Assembly: GCF_002007605.1 (NCBI RefSeq)
Contig: NZ_CP019799.1
Coordinates: forward strand, 1,984,001 to 2,048,000
Source: Cellvibrio sp. PSBB023
GTDB lineage: Bacteria; Pseudomonadota; Gammaproteobacteria; Pseudomonadales; Cellvibrionaceae
Length of the DNA: 64,000 bases
Reading direction: 5' to 3'
The translations under genes and the position numbers were made by a program. Positions 50,062-59,657 of the stretch are shown one piece after another (within the stretch, counting starts at the first letter, position 1; each line of letters starts with the position of its first letter). A model generated the notes under the pieces. The model searched no databases. It was given only the letters and a program-made list of their open reading frames with translations, and was not told the DNA's origin.

Positions 50062-51228
50062 GTGAACACAACAGAATTTCTTAGCCGGACCAATGAATCC
50101 GCATTGACCGACACCGCCTGCGCAGCGCAACAGAAATACCTGCTGCTCTCCGCACACGACTACCGTTCGCCGCGCAAAGCAGGCATTCATTTTGTGGCCA
50201 GTGAATTAGCCAAAATGGGGCCGACGCGCTTCTTCTCGCTGCGCTACAGTTTTTTATCGCGCTACAAACACGACCCGCGCCTGTCGCTGGATGACCAGGC
50301 CAACAAAATCGTGACGCATCAGGGTGTCGACTGCTATTTGTGGAAAACACTGATTCACCCCATTCGCATTCGCCCGTTTGAATCGCTGATGTATCACCTC
50401 TACAGCTTCGGTTTTAATCGGGTATTGCGGCGATGGATTCGCGAATCCGATGTGATTATTTTGGAGAGCGGTGTCGCGCCGATTTTTTTCGATTTAATTA
50501 AACACTTAAATCCGCGCGCAAAAATACTTTACCGCGCCTCCGATGCACTCGACACCATTGATGCTGCCGTTTATATCCGCAACACCTTTGCGCGTATCGC
50601 CAAAGACATAGACACCATCGTCATGCCCTCTAAAGCACTCGCCGACTCAATGCCATCAACCCACAACCTGGCGTTTGTGCCGCAGGGAATTGATTATTCT
50701 GTTAATGAAAAAGCCAACCCATCACCCTATAGCGAAGGTATACATGCGGTGTCGGTAGGTTCCATGTTATTTGACCCACACTTTTTTGTACTCGCCAGCA
50801 AACGTTTTCCGCAGATTCATTTTCATATTATCGGCTCCTGCCAACCGCGCCACCCGGACTATGGCAACAATGTCAGCGTATACGGTGAAATGCCGTTTGA
50901 TAAAACGCTGCCCTACATCAAACACGCCACACTCGGCATTGCGCCCTACTCCAGCGTTAACCTGCCCGCCTATTTGCGCGATACCTCACTCAAACTCACG
51001 CAGTATGAATTTTTTGGTTTGCCCGCCATTTGCCCGCATTTTATTGCCGCCGATTACCCCAGCCGTTTTGGTTATGACATTGGCGATGAAGATTCTATTG
51101 CACAAGCCATTTCCCGCGCACTGAACCCACCGCAGCCCTTTAGCAAACGCACTGTACTGGATTGGGCACAAGTCACCGCCCGCATGCTCGCCCCCAAACA
51201 ATTCAGCGACACCGAGGTATTTGCCTGA
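50062..51228 (+). CDS. gumK: GumK-like GT70 beta-glucuronosyltransferase
   Basis: 388 residues, GTG start with AGGAG upstream. Characteristic segments: YLLLSAHDYRSPRKAGIHFVA, FFSLRYSFLSRYKHDPRL, ESGVAPIFFDLIKHLNPRAK, LYRASDALDTI and the late GMEMP-type FGLPAICPH. They match my memory of xanthan GumK, which adds glucuronic acid from UDP-GlcA to the side-chain mannose at the inner membrane. It predicts an acidic polymer. Confidence 0.85.
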   Translation: MNTTEFLSRTNESALTDTACAAQQKYLLLSAHDYRSPRKAGIHFVASELAKMGPTRFFSLRYSFLSRYKHDPRLSLDDQANKIVTHQGVDCYLWKTLIHPIRIRPFESLMYHLYSFGFNRVLRRWIRESDVIILESGVAPIFFDLIKHLNPRAKILYRASDALDTIDAAVYIRNTFARIAKDIDTIVMPSKALADSMPSTHNLAFVPQGIDYSVNEKANPSPYSEGIHAVSVGSMLFDPHFFVLASKRFPQIHFHIIGSCQPRHPDYGNNVSVYGEMPFDKTLPYIKHATLGIAPYSSVNLPAYLRDTSLKLTQYEFFGLPAICPHFIAADYPSRFGYDIGDEDSIAQAISRALNPPQPFSKRTVLDWAQVTARMLAPKQFSDTEVFA

Positions 51229-52004
51229 TGGACACTCCAATTCATGCAACACGCCCCCATGACATTATTGCCCTCGGTGGCTTTCCTATAATGCGCACCA
51301 CAAGTGCTGCGCTAATTCCACTGTTGCAACAAAAAATGCAACAGCAACAAATCGCGCTGTGTTTTGCCAATACCAACTTCATTGTGAAATGCCAGGCAGA
51401 ACAAGCGGCGTTAACGGGCAACGACACCATTATTGTCAACGATGGGATTGGTATTGATATAGCCACCTGGTTAGTGCATCGCCAGCGCTTTACTGAAAAT
51501 TTAAACGGCACGGATTTTACACCGCAACTGCTACAACAGTTGGGAACCAGCGCGCGCGTATTTTTACTCGGCGCCAAGCCTGGTATTGCCCAGCGCGCGG
51601 CACAAACCCTGTCCACGCAATATCAGGTAAATGTGGTGGGCGTGCGCAATGGTTACGAAGAAGCACGCAACGCTGAAATGCTGATCAGCGCCATTAATAC
51701 CAGCCATGCCAATGTAGTTTTAGTCGCTATGGGCAACCCCTATCAAGAACAGTGGATTCTCAAACATCGCCACCAACTGAACGCCACGCTCTTAATGGGT
51801 GTAGGTGCGCTGTTGGATTTTTTAGCAGGCGATAAAACACGCGCACCGGCATTGGTACAACGCTTGCGACTGGAATGGTTTTATCGGCTCTGCCTTGAAC
51901 CTTCGCGTTTATTGCGGCGCTATACGCTGGATATTGCGCAATTCCTGCTGCTCTGTGTACGCAGCGGCGATCGCATTCATCACCTGCGTCACTCCGGGGG
52001 ATAA
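51228..52004 (+). CDS. gumM: GumM-like GT26 (WecG/TagA/CpsF) glycosyltransferase
   Basis: 258 residues; ATG at 51228 shares one base with the previous stop (TGATG). GT26 motifs: CFANTNFIVKCQ, NDGIGIDIATWL, LNGTDFTPQLL, VFLLGAKPGIA, VLVAMGNPYQEQWI and GVGALLDFLAGDK. In xanthan GumM adds the second glucose beta-1,4 to Glc-PP-undecaprenol, making the cellobiose backbone unit. Confidence 0.88.
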   Translation: MDTPIHATRPHDIIALGGFPIMRTTSAALIPLLQQKMQQQQIALCFANTNFIVKCQAEQAALTGNDTIIVNDGIGIDIATWLVHRQRFTENLNGTDFTPQLLQQLGTSARVFLLGAKPGIAQRAAQTLSTQYQVNVVGVRNGYEEARNAEMLISAINTSHANVVLVAMGNPYQEQWILKHRHQLNATLLMGVGALLDFLAGDKTRAPALVQRLRLEWFYRLCLEPSRLLRRYTLDIAQFLLLCVRSGDRIHHLRHSGG

Positions 52005-52007
52005 GCC

Positions 52008-53090
52008 ATGAAACTATTTGCCGCACCGGCCTTCAGCAATGAAAAGGTTAACCCTTACAACGCACTGCTCTACCGCGAACTGCAACAACTGGGGGTTGAG
52101 GTTGAAGAGTATCGCCACAGCAAAGCCCTGCGCACTCCGGCTGACATAGTGCATTTTCACTGGCCGGATGGTGATATTAATCGCGCAAGCCTCGGCAAAA
52201 GCTTGCAGCGCATGCTGCTCATGATTGCGATGGTGTGCCTGTTCAAATGGCGGGGCACTAAAATCCTGTGGACTGTACACAACACCGCACCACACGATGC
52301 GCGCCGCCCTCAGCTATCAAATACGTTTATGCAGTGGTTTGCTCGCCGTTGCGACGGTTTTATTTTTATGAGCGAAGCCAATCGCGCTGCATTTTACCAA
52401 CACTACAATCCCTCACCCCACAGCCATTACGCCATTATTCCCCACGGTCATTATCGCAGCTGCTATCCACCAGCCATTGATTCGCTCTCCGCCAAAACAC
52501 GATTGGGATTGGACCCGACCAAAAAAGTATTGTTATTTATCGGCATGATCAAACCCTACAAAAATATCGATGGATTAATGCAGGCGTTTAATCAAATCGC
52601 GCTGGGGGATTACCAACTGGTTATCGCTGGTACCGCCGACACAGCCCCGCCCGAACTGCGCAGCGCTTTGGAAACCTTAAAAAATAATCGCACACAATTA
52701 TTTTTGCGCTTTATTCCCGATGACGAGCTAGCTGTTTTTATGAGCGCGGCCGACACAGTGATCTTGCCCTACAAAGCCATTCTCAATTCCGGTGCCCTGT
52801 TATTAGCACTGTCTTACAACCGCCCGGTGATTGCACCGCATATGGGCGCAGTCGCCGAACTGCAAAAAAAATTAGGGCGGCAATGGATTTACGGCTACGC
52901 CAGCGACTTAACACCAACCAGTTTGACCCATGCACTGCTCGCCCTTGAACACAGCAGCCGCCCGGAGGTGTGCCCATTGGATAGTTACAGCTGGGACAAA
53001 CTCGCTGCACAAACGCTGGATTTTTATCGCCAATCCGGTACACCAGCCCACACGGCGGCTACCGCTACACCTTCCGACAAACCACACTGA
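52008..53090 (+). CDS. GumI-like glycosyltransferase
   Basis: 360 residues, GT-B fold. Shared with xanthan GumI as I recall it: an N-terminal VNPYNALLYREL, IVHFHWPDGD, LWTVHNTAPHD, IPHGHYRSCYP, MIKPYKNIDGL and ILPYKAILNSGALLLALS. GumI adds the terminal side-chain mannose beta-1,4 to glucuronic acid; the donor here is not determined. Spaced three bases after gumM. Confidence 0.75.
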   Translation: MKLFAAPAFSNEKVNPYNALLYRELQQLGVEVEEYRHSKALRTPADIVHFHWPDGDINRASLGKSLQRMLLMIAMVCLFKWRGTKILWTVHNTAPHDARRPQLSNTFMQWFARRCDGFIFMSEANRAAFYQHYNPSPHSHYAIIPHGHYRSCYPPAIDSLSAKTRLGLDPTKKVLLFIGMIKPYKNIDGLMQAFNQIALGDYQLVIAGTADTAPPELRSALETLKNNRTQLFLRFIPDDELAVFMSAADTVILPYKAILNSGALLLALSYNRPVIAPHMGAVAELQKKLGRQWIYGYASDLTPTSLTHALLALEHSSRPEVCPLDSYSWDKLAAQTLDFYRQSGTPAHTAATATPSDKPH

Positions 53091-53093
53091 TCA

Positions 53094-54314
53094 ATGATGA
53101 AAAATCTCGCGCGCCATATTTATCGTCGCATTCGTGCACAGTTATTACAGCGCATGATTCCCAAAAGCCATGCGTCACTGCCCACCAAGATGGACGAACT
53201 GTGCATCGAAGTAATCGGTTTTTTTCACAGCATTTCCGGCATTGGGGAATCTGCCCGTTTGTGTGCACAACAATTAGCGGCTGACGGCTATCGCGTTCAC
53301 TGCACCAGTGTGGAAACATTTTTTCGCAAACCAAAAATATTGCCATGGGATTGGCCAACACCTGCAACCCACCCTGGCGATACACCAGCCATTAATTGCC
53401 GCATCTACCATTTAAATCCGCCCATGTTGCCGCCAGTCATTTTGCAAATGGGCATCGCCCAGTTTAAGCAAACCTACAATATTGGTTACTGGGCATGGGA
53501 GCTGGAAGCCATACCTGACGAATGGATAAATGCGCTTCGTTATATGAACGCCATTATTACGCCATCGCATTTCACTACCCGGGTTATTCAGCGCTATACC
53601 GACTCACCGGTGCTCACCGCCACTCACCCGGTAACCTGCGGCGCTACTAGCAGCGATATACGTACACGACTGAATATTCCTGCGCAGGCATTTGTGGTGT
53701 CCAGTATTTTCAGTTTTGGCAGTGCCATGGAACGCAAAAATCCGCTAGGGCTGATTGCCGCCTTTAAAGCCGCCTTGGCACACAAGCCCGATGCTTACTT
53801 GATATTAAAAGCCAATGCCGGTGGTGACTCGCCGGAAAAAAAACAATTACTCGATGCCATCGCCGGGCATCCGACCATTTTGTTAATCGACCAACAATGG
53901 AGCCATGCCGATATACTCGGATTAATCCAATGTTCGGATCTCTATGCCTCATTACATCGCTCGGAAGGTTTTGGCTTAACCCTTGCAGAAGCCATGTTGC
54001 TGCACACCCCCGTATTAACAACGGCCTGGTCAGGCAATATGGATTTTTGTAACGCCGACAACAGTTTTTTAGTGCCCAGCAAACCCATCGCGGTAAATTC
54101 CAGCCATCCGGAATTCAGCGATTTTGAACAAGCAACCTGGGCCGATGCAGACATTTCAGTAGCAACACAATGGCTAACGGATATTTATCAGGATCGCCGC
54201 CTGCTCGCGGCAAAAAAATCCTGCTGCGCGCAGCAAATGCAAGCCTGTATTGATCGCCACAAATACCAACACGCGTTGCAACACTTGGTTAACTCACAAG
54301 GCAATTCCTTATGA
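53094..54314 (+). CDS. GT4-type glycosyltransferase, not in the xanthan set
   Basis: 406 residues. The start domain has IEVIGFFHSISGIGESARL, followed by YNIGYWAWELEAIPDEW, FSFGSAMERKNPLGLIAAF and the donor-binding SEGFGLTLAEAMLLHTPV. It belongs to the GT4-like superfamily; the acceptor and sugar are unknown. Xanthan needs five transferases including GumD, so this sixth suggests a longer or different side chain. Its stop overlaps the flippase start by four bases. Confidence 0.8.
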   Translation: MMKNLARHIYRRIRAQLLQRMIPKSHASLPTKMDELCIEVIGFFHSISGIGESARLCAQQLAADGYRVHCTSVETFFRKPKILPWDWPTPATHPGDTPAINCRIYHLNPPMLPPVILQMGIAQFKQTYNIGYWAWELEAIPDEWINALRYMNAIITPSHFTTRVIQRYTDSPVLTATHPVTCGATSSDIRTRLNIPAQAFVVSSIFSFGSAMERKNPLGLIAAFKAALAHKPDAYLILKANAGGDSPEKKQLLDAIAGHPTILLIDQQWSHADILGLIQCSDLYASLHRSEGFGLTLAEAMLLHTPVLTTAWSGNMDFCNADNSFLVPSKPIAVNSSHPEFSDFEQATWADADISVATQWLTDIYQDRRLLAAKKSCCAQQMQACIDRHKYQHALQHLVNSQGNSL

Positions 54315-55801
54315 GCCTGAAAAAAAACTTTGGTAAAAGCACTGTGTGGATGAGTACTGCTGCCAGCGGCAACAGCCTTATCAGCTTTGTGATTTTTATT
54401 ATCCTGTCGCGCTTGTTAGCACCTGAAGATATAGGCCTGGTCGCCTTTGCCTTGATTGTGGTGGAGCTGGGAAAAATAATCGTCAATGCCGGTTTTTCGC
54501 AAGCGATTGTGCGTCACACCGAGTGGGATGAACGCTATGCTGCCACCTGTTTTTATCTCAACCTGTTGCTGGCCGTACTGGTTACAGCAGTGGCGTTTTG
54601 GGTAATCGCGCCGCTGGTGGCTTACTATTACGACACCCGTGCCGAATTGCTGGTGCAGGTGCTTTCCATTATCTTTTTATTGGAAGGCGCCAAAGCCGTA
54701 CACGAAGGAAAACTCAAACGCGATTTTAATTTCCGCGCTATTGCATTGCGCACCATTATTGCCAGCCTCCTCTCTGGTACACTGGGTATCCTATTGGCCA
54801 TACAAGGCTATGGCTTATGGGCATTGGTGTGGCAACAACTGCTCAATCAACTCCTCATCACCCTTATCACCTGGTACAGCGCCCACTGGTTTCCCGGCTG
54901 GCATTTTTCCTTCGCACACAGCCGTTCACTGTTGCGCTTTTCCGCACCACTCACACTGGCGCAACTGGTGAGCAACTTGGCCACCAAAATATATGAAATG
55001 TTAATTGGCATCTTAATTGGCCCTGCGGCATTAGGGTTTTTCCGGGTGGGCGGTCGCGTATTATTTATCATGCAGGAAATTGTTATAAAACCCTTTGAAC
55101 AGGCGCTGCTGCCCGCACTGTCACGCTTGAATGAAACCCAGGCACGCGCGCAGGCCACCTTGCGGGTCATGCGCATCAGCGCCTATTTCACCTTTCCGAT
55201 TTTTTTTGGCGCCGCCGCACTGGGGCCAGAATTTATTCAACTCGCTTTTACCGACAAATGGGCACAAAGCGGCCAGGTCATGACTATGCTTGCCTTGGGT
55301 ATTGCACCCCTGGTGATCAGTACGCAAGTTAATTCTGCACTCACCGCCAGTGGCCACACTCACTACGTGATGATACTGGCAGGCATTGCATTCGCATTGA
55401 ATTGTCTGCTGGGCTTTCTGCTGGTGCCCTTCGGTATAGTCGTTGCAGCAGCGGGCTACGCACTGCGCGCCTACCTCAGCATTATTTTTAATATGTTATT
55501 TTTCAAAAAAATATTTCAGGTGGGCCTATTGCAACAACTGCGTGTTATAGCGCCCACTTTCAGCGCCGCACTGATTATGTTCGCACTGGTGCAGGCAACC
55601 AAACTACTCTTACCGACAGACTGGGCGCTTGGCTTACGTCTACTCGTGCTCGCGGGTTTTGGTGGACTGATTTATGTGCTGATAATGTCCTGCATTTTCC
55701 GCCATGAAACAAAACATTTTTTAGGTGAGAGCGCCGCCATGGCTCCCACCAAAGCAAAACCATTTATCCATTATGTGCAGCGGTTGTTGCGCCTTGCCTA
55801 G
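54311..55801 (+). CDS. Wzx/GumJ-type polysaccharide flippase
   Basis: 496 residues with about twelve to fourteen membrane helices, MATE/MOP-type: KNFGKSTVWMSTAASGNSL, ILSRLLAPEDIGLVA, GFSQAIVRH, FRVGGRVLFI and YALRAYLSIIFN. It should move the lipid-linked repeat unit across the inner membrane. Last plus-strand gene of the operon; it converges on the pyruvyl transferase gene with nine bases between stops. Confidence 0.9.
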   Translation: MSLKKNFGKSTVWMSTAASGNSLISFVIFIILSRLLAPEDIGLVAFALIVVELGKIIVNAGFSQAIVRHTEWDERYAATCFYLNLLLAVLVTAVAFWVIAPLVAYYYDTRAELLVQVLSIIFLLEGAKAVHEGKLKRDFNFRAIALRTIIASLLSGTLGILLAIQGYGLWALVWQQLLNQLLITLITWYSAHWFPGWHFSFAHSRSLLRFSAPLTLAQLVSNLATKIYEMLIGILIGPAALGFFRVGGRVLFIMQEIVIKPFEQALLPALSRLNETQARAQATLRVMRISAYFTFPIFFGAAALGPEFIQLAFTDKWAQSGQVMTMLALGIAPLVISTQVNSALTASGHTHYVMILAGIAFALNCLLGFLLVPFGIVVAAAGYALRAYLSIIFNMLFFKKIFQVGLLQQLRVIAPTFSAALIMFALVQATKLLLPTDWALGLRLLVLAGFGGLIYVLIMSCIFRHETKHFLGESAAMAPTKAKPFIHYVQRLLRLA

Positions 55802-55810
55802 CTAACAGGA

Positions 55811-56626
55811 TTAATCCCACAAATAGTAGGGAAAGGCATTCAATAACGGGCGATAATCAAAACGCAATCCGGGCATGCCCCCCATCTCCTTGCCTTCATC
55901 AATGGAACTGGCAAATTGCAATTCCGCTTCCACGCGACCGGAACCCAAATAATAATCGTTGTATTTGAAAGGATCTTCCGTTTGCGAGAGACGTACATAG
56001 CGTGCGGGAATACCGTAGGCTTCGGCAATAATCAGCCCGTGCAGTGAACTGGCCAATACCAATTTGGCTTGCAGGATTTGTTCAATAACCCGATTCCAAC
56101 CTTGCAGGGGCGAAATCACATGGGGAGTATTGGGCGGCAGTATGGAGAGATCGTGCAAGTTAGGCACGAATACATAATCGCGGCTGGGGTTAGCTGTAAA
56201 ACGCCCGGAGAATAAATGCGGCACTAACAGCGCAGGATCTCCATAAATATCGGGGACTGCAAAACCACGGCGCTGTAAAAATTCAGCGGTCAAGGGGCCA
56301 CGCACAGCATGCAAGTTAAGCCGTCGGGATTTGAACATCACCTCCGGCACCTTGCCATTCCAACCGGTTCCCCAAATATGATCGTCGTCTGCACTGTATT
56401 GCAACACCGAACCTATAGCCAATAATCGCGCACTTTTACTGACTTGCTGATCCAAACTTAACCCCTGTAACGCCAACACCTGACGCGTCACAATTTCGGC
56501 GAGGTGATCGCCAAAATTCACGCGCCCATCGCTCGGCATCCAGTTGTATAAATCCACATAGGGAAAAGGCAAGCGCGGTTTATACTCAACCGCAGGTTCC
56601 AGGTAAGCAGCCAGACGTTTAAACAT
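55811..56626 (-). CDS. GumL-like polysaccharide pyruvyl transferase
   Basis: 271 residues from the ATG at 56626 (GGAG five bases upstream; an in-frame GTG at 56632 touches the ribosome site). Family motifs: VNFGDHLAEIVTRQVL, LLAIGSVLQYS, VRGPLTAEFLQRRG, YGDPALLVP and SSLHGLIIAEAYGIPARYV. Xanthan GumL adds ketal pyruvate from phosphoenolpyruvate to the terminal mannose. It predicts pyruvylated, negatively charged side chains. Confidence 0.85.
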   Translation of the reverse strand: MFKRLAAYLEPAVEYKPRLPFPYVDLYNWMPSDGRVNFGDHLAEIVTRQVLALQGLSLDQQVSKSARLLAIGSVLQYSADDDHIWGTGWNGKVPEVMFKSRRLNLHAVRGPLTAEFLQRRGFAVPDIYGDPALLVPHLFSGRFTANPSRDYVFVPNLHDLSILPPNTPHVISPLQGWNRVIEQILQAKLVLASSLHGLIIAEAYGIPARYVRLSQTEDPFKYNDYYLGSGRVEAELQFASSIDEGKEMGGMPGLRFDYRPLLNAFPYYLWD

Positions 56627-56669
56627 AGGCACTCCGTTAGCATCAATTCACAAGTCATGCATCGCGTAT

Positions 56670-57890
56670 TCAAAATACCAAAGCGATACCAAGGCTGGCT
56701 TGTACATAATCATAATCGCGATACACCAGCGGCGATTGGCGATCCACCCATTGGGTATCAAGACGAATCCTGAGTAAGTCACTAAGCTGATAAGTCAGCG
56801 CCAATGGACTAAAAGTAGTAATCGTTTCATCGCGCGCAGGTTCTATCAATCGCTGCGCATAAGCCTGTTTACTGTAACCTGCGGCGGCAGTGAACAACCA
56901 TTTTGATCGTGGCTCCCACCCAAGTATCAATTTACCCGTGCGCACAGAAGACGGTGAATCACTTGTCTCACCAACAGCCGGCTCACTTTGGCTGTAATTG
57001 AGCGATAGCGTCATTTTTTCACTCATTGCCCAACGCAAATCGATTAACGCTTGCGTACCCGTGCCCGCATTCACGTCCCCTTCGCGTTTAAAACGCCCTA
57101 AGGTAAAACCCAATTGTGTTTTGCGTGTCAGCGCCCAGGAACCTTCTATTTCCAATTGGCGATAATCAAAATCCAGCACCGCCACTGCATTAGGTACAGG
57201 GTTCACATAGTCACGCGAACCTTCGCGCAAACGCAGGCTCAGTGACGATTTATTGGCCGTGCTGTAGCTACTCGCCACAAACCATTCATCTTCATCAAAA
57301 TCCAGGTAATCGCGCAATTTATTGGAATGGGTTTGCGCCACTTGTCGCGCACCTAGAGTGAGACCAAGGTATTTGCCCATACCCAGTGTTAACTCGCCAC
57401 TTGCATCATCCCGTGCAACAACATCTTTATCGGCGAATTCCAAACGATCCACGGCATAGGCATCGCGCGCCCAGGCAAATGCGGTTTTTACGCGCGAATT
57501 CCAATCGCTGCGCCAACGCGCTTTGCCCTCGTAAAAACTCACATCCAAGTCATCGCGCTGCGCATAAGCGTAGCGACTACCACTCACACCCAAAGCAATA
57601 TCCTGTTTACTCCAGCGCTCATGCAGTGCAACAGATGCAGTGGCGCGAGTGTAATGCTCTGAATCCACCTCGGCATTGCGCGCAAAATTACTGTCCCAAT
57701 GTTCCTGCGCACCTAACATCAAGGTAAAACGATCTTCTGCCACAGCATGGCTAGCACTGAGTGCTACACCTGCTAGCGCCATCATCGCACTACTTGTCCA
57801 AGCACAACTCACCGATAAACAACTCTGCAAGCTACCGCTAAAAAAGCGGCGGAAGATACTCACACTCACACGGCCAGAATTAATACACAT
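56670..57890 (-). CDS. EpsL-like outer-membrane beta-barrel protein of the exopolysaccharide locus
   Basis: About 406 residues. The likely ATG at 57890 overlaps the 3' end of the GumD-like gene by eleven bases. A signal peptide (SSAMMALAGVALSASHAVA) is followed by many alternating amphipathic strands and a C-terminal phenylalanine (ASLGIALVF), the outer-membrane barrel signature. Exopolysaccharide loci of the methanolan type contain such EpsL barrels; the role is unknown, perhaps polymer passage or anchoring. The longer upstream frame lies inside the GumD-like gene and is not used. Confidence 0.75.
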   Translation of the reverse strand: MCINSGRVSVSIFRRFFSGSLQSCLSVSCAWTSSAMMALAGVALSASHAVAEDRFTLMLGAQEHWDSNFARNAEVDSEHYTRATASVALHERWSKQDIALGVSGSRYAYAQRDDLDVSFYEGKARWRSDWNSRVKTAFAWARDAYAVDRLEFADKDVVARDDASGELTLGMGKYLGLTLGARQVAQTHSNKLRDYLDFDEDEWFVASSYSTANKSSLSLRLREGSRDYVNPVPNAVAVLDFDYRQLEIEGSWALTRKTQLGFTLGRFKREGDVNAGTGTQALIDLRWAMSEKMTLSLNYSQSEPAVGETSDSPSSVRTGKLILGWEPRSKWLFTAAAGYSKQAYAQRLIEPARDETITTFSPLALTYQLSDLLRIRLDTQWVDRQSPLVYRDYDYVQASLGIALVF

Positions 57891-59337
57891 TCTGCCCGAC
57901 AAAGCCTTTAAAAATAGTTTTCCATAAAATTTTAATATCCAACAAAATCGACCAGTTGCGAATGTATTCCAAATCATAGGCAATGCGGCCGGACATTTTG
58001 TCCAGCGTTTCTGTCTCACCGCGAAAACCATTGACCTGTGCCAAGCCAGTAATGCCGGGTTTGACTTTGTGACGCAACATATAGCCTTTAATCTGGCCGC
58101 GATAAAACTCATTGTGCGCCACCGCATGAGGGCGAGGCCCTACCAGAGACATGCTGCCCGACAACACATTAAACAATTGCGGCAATTCATCCAGTGAAGT
58201 GCGCCGTAAAAAATTCCCAAAGGGAGTAATGCGCGGATCAGCGCGCGTGGCTTGCGCTACATCCTTGCCGTCCTCACACACAGTCATGGAGCGAAACTTC
58301 CACACTTTTATTTTTTCGCCACCCATTCCGTAGCGCGTCTGTTTAAAAAAGATCGGGCCAGGCGATGTCAGTTTTACGCCAATCGCAACCGCCAACATAG
58401 GAATTGCCAGTAGCAATAAAATACCGGTACCGAGTACCACATCCTCCAAGCGTTTTGCCCAACCGTTATCCACCAGTGGGGAATCGTAAATACTGAGCGC
58501 GGGAATCCCTTGCAAACAGGTGAGGCGCGAATGCAATAAATCAAAACTGAATACATCGGGAATCACATAGGGCGAGACAGTGGTATCCGCAAGGCGATCA
58601 ATCACCGTGTGCATACGCAACTCAGCACGCATGGGCAATGCCACAAAGACCATGTCCAATTTACCGTCGTGGGCGTCCTGGTATAACTGCTCCAATCCAC
58701 CTTTTACTTCAATATTGTTGCCAATCAACCGTCGCCCTACGTCATTGGACGGCGAGCGGTCATCATAAAAACCCATCACCTTGTAACCCAACCAAGGCAT
58801 AACTTTCATGGAGTTAATCAAACGCAAACCCAATTCATTTGCGCCTACAATTGCCACACGCCGCGGCTCGGTGGGGTTAGCGCGCAATTTCGCCAGCAGT
58901 AATCGTCGGCCCAAATGCATAGCCACCATCAAGCCTGGTGTGGCAATTAACCAACTGGCAAGTACCCATAAACCCAGTGAGGCAAATGGATAAACCAGCA
59001 GCGCAACCAACGCAATAAAAATGGCTGTTATGAACCAAGCTAGTAATAGTCGCGCCGCTAAATCCAACATAGAATGCCCGCGCCACAAATAATAAACCTC
59101 ATTACCTTCGGCAAAAAAACCAAAAATAATAACGGCGGCAATCGCAAACGCGGTATAGAGATTTGTCCACTCAAGCCCAAAAAATGCCAGCCCGAGCCAA
59201 AGAATTGAAACAATGAGTGCGCTATCAATCGCGCGAAATAGCGCAAGAATTTTTGAATGGTGGAACCGTATAACCGGTGGTTGATTAGACGAAGTTACTG
59301 GGCTCACCAAAGCCCCTTTCACAGACAGATTGCTCAT
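57880..59337 (-). CDS. gumD: Undecaprenyl-phosphate glucose phosphotransferase (GumD/WcaJ type)
   Basis: 485 residues; ATG at 59337 has GGAGGT upstream. Four to five N-terminal membrane helices, a CoA-binding-like/Rossmann central domain (VAIVGANELGLRLINSM) and a C-terminal bacterial sugar transferase domain (KVWKFRSMTVCEDGKD, FLRRTSLDELPQLFNVL, SLVGPRPHAVAHNEFYRGQI, KPGITGLAQVNGFRGET). It starts repeat-unit assembly by loading glucose-1-phosphate on undecaprenyl phosphate. It leads the minus-strand gumD-epsL-gumL unit. Confidence 0.95.
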   Translation of the reverse strand: MSNLSVKGALVSPVTSSNQPPVIRFHHSKILALFRAIDSALIVSILWLGLAFFGLEWTNLYTAFAIAAVIIFGFFAEGNEVYYLWRGHSMLDLAARLLLAWFITAIFIALVALLVYPFASLGLWVLASWLIATPGLMVAMHLGRRLLLAKLRANPTEPRRVAIVGANELGLRLINSMKVMPWLGYKVMGFYDDRSPSNDVGRRLIGNNIEVKGGLEQLYQDAHDGKLDMVFVALPMRAELRMHTVIDRLADTTVSPYVIPDVFSFDLLHSRLTCLQGIPALSIYDSPLVDNGWAKRLEDVVLGTGILLLLAIPMLAVAIGVKLTSPGPIFFKQTRYGMGGEKIKVWKFRSMTVCEDGKDVAQATRADPRITPFGNFLRRTSLDELPQLFNVLSGSMSLVGPRPHAVAHNEFYRGQIKGYMLRHKVKPGITGLAQVNGFRGETETLDKMSGRIAYDLEYIRNWSILLDIKILWKTIFKGFVGQNVY

Positions 59338-59594
59338 ACGACCTCCATGCATGTTACTTCATCATGCCAAAAACATTCTGCGTCTTATTTGTACAGAGCA
59401 TTTTCCAGGCCAAAAAATAACCTGCACGAAAATCCTGCAAAATTTTGTGAGGGAATTCGATCAATCTTCGCTTTGTGTCGCCAAAAGCAACAGATTACTG
59501 CTATTTAGCGAATAACAGAAAATCCAAAAAACACAGTGACTGCCCCAAGACAACGCATGCTTTTTGCGAAAGCACTGCACTATGGCAGCCAGAG

Positions 59595-59646
59595 GTGAAT
59601 ATCATTCACGGCGGTAAGCCTTTATAATCCGTTTTCATCGGATTTA
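59595..59646 (+). promoter_or_regulatory. Promoter with palindrome upstream of the YgjP gene
   Basis: A perfect TATAAT at 59623-59628 lies about 30 bases before the ATG. A perfect palindrome GTGAAT-ATC-ATTCAC (59595-59609) overlaps the expected -35 area, and AATCCG/CGGATT (59626-59644) forms an inverted repeat at the start of the message. The rest of the divergent 59338-59594 interval, which must hold the gumD promoter, shows nothing I can name. Confidence 0.45.
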
Positions 59647-59657
59647 TTTGCCAGCAT

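Noticed and set aside
57891..58127. N-terminal extension of the EpsL-like barrel protein
   Set aside because: The extra codons lie within the GumD-like gene in another frame; a signal peptide follows the downstream ATG at 57890.
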